Shown piece by piece: positions 5,042 through 5,155 of a DNA stretch of 5,155 nucleotides. Position numbers and translations under genes: made by a program. The notes beneath the pieces are model-generated. The model saw only the letters and a program-made list of their open reading frames with translations. It did no database searches and was not told the DNA's origin. Every line of letters starts with the position of its first letter. The first letter of the stretch is position 1. The stretch comes from Flavobacteriales bacterium (GTDB taxonomy: Bacteria; Bacteroidota; Bacteroidia; UBA10329). The stretch spans positions 1-5,155 of the forward strand of contig DMRV01000142.1 of assembly GCA_003456455.1 (NCBI GenBank), given 5' to 3'.

Positions 5042-5155
5042 ATGCTGGTTAGTAAAGAAGATGTTTTAAAGCTTATCCCACAACGAATGCCAATCGTGGT
5101 TGTACACGGTCTTACAGCGCATTCAGAAACAAGTTCTACATCGGTTTTTAATGTA
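5042..5155 (+). CDS. FabZ-like 3-hydroxyacyl-ACP dehydratase, N-terminal part (runs off right edge)
   Basis: Thirty-eight codons are open from ATG 5042 to the window edge. The start reads MLVSKEDVLKLIPQRMPIVVVHGL. The Leu-Ile-Pro-Gln-Arg-x-Pro followed by a hydrophobic strand is the usual beginning of FabZ-type hotdog dehydratases, where it is typically Ile-Pro-Gln/His-Arg-x-Pro-Phe-x-x-Val-Asp. Here His23 replaces the common Asp. The family removes water from 3-hydroxyacyl-ACP. The catalytic His/Glu residues lie beyond the window and cannot be checked. The 6-base gap to darB indicates one operon. In flexirubin and aryl polyene loci such dehydratases help build the conjugated polyene acyl chain, so that role is likely here. 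A related hotdog thioesterase is a less likely alternative. Confidence 0.7.
   Translation, partial: MLVSKEDVLKLIPQRMPIVVVHGLTAHSETSSTSVFNV

Noticed and set aside
1..5155. tRNA, rRNA, insertion sequence, CRISPR array or prophage genes
   Set aside because: I saw no cloverleaf, transposase, integrase, regularly spaced repeats or terminal inverted repeats anywhere in the window.

Overview
The window looks like chromosomal DNA of a member of the Bacteroidota, most likely a flavobacterial relative. Three things support this: C-terminal type IX secretion (T9SS) sorting domains, a textbook Bacteroidota promoter (TTTG-N19-TAnnTTTG), and a darA-darB pair of the kind found in flexirubin-type pigment loci. 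Ribosome binding sites are A-rich without clear Shine-Dalgarno sequences, as is usual in this phylum. I cannot name the species.

The left half (1-2455) reads on the minus strand and encodes exported proteins. In transcription order these are: a 280-residue secreted protein (2455-1613), a 276-residue paralogue (1497-667), and the N-terminal 187 residues of a larger multi-domain surface or secreted protein (563-1, running off the left edge). The two paralogues share an almost identical 89-residue C-terminal secretion module and the same terminator stem, but their N-terminal passenger regions have diverged strongly. Each of the two complete genes is followed by a strong intrinsic terminator, so they look like separate transcription units or a leaky series.

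The middle (2456-2902) holds a short minus-strand gene for a 43-residue protein of unknown function, with its own strong terminator. A divergent intergenic stretch follows, in which CGACA repeats lie about two helical turns apart, a possible regulator site.

The right half (2903-5155) reads on the plus strand and is the front of a dialkylresorcinol/flexirubin-type pigment locus: darA (flavodoxin-fold aromatase-like protein), darB (ketoacyl synthase III-like ketosynthase/cyclase), and the first 38 codons of a FabZ-like hotdog dehydratase 6 bases behind darB. DarB would join and cyclise two acyl chains, and DarA would aromatise the ring to a dialkylresorcinol. The dehydratase probably serves synthesis of the polyene acid or acyl chain. 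The 90 bases between darA and darB contain a consensus promoter overlapped by a perfect inverted repeat, so darB and the genes after it can probably be transcribed and controlled independently of darA. The pathway itself is known. The least explained items are the regulatory DNA, the 43-residue protein and the two small T9SS cargo proteins.
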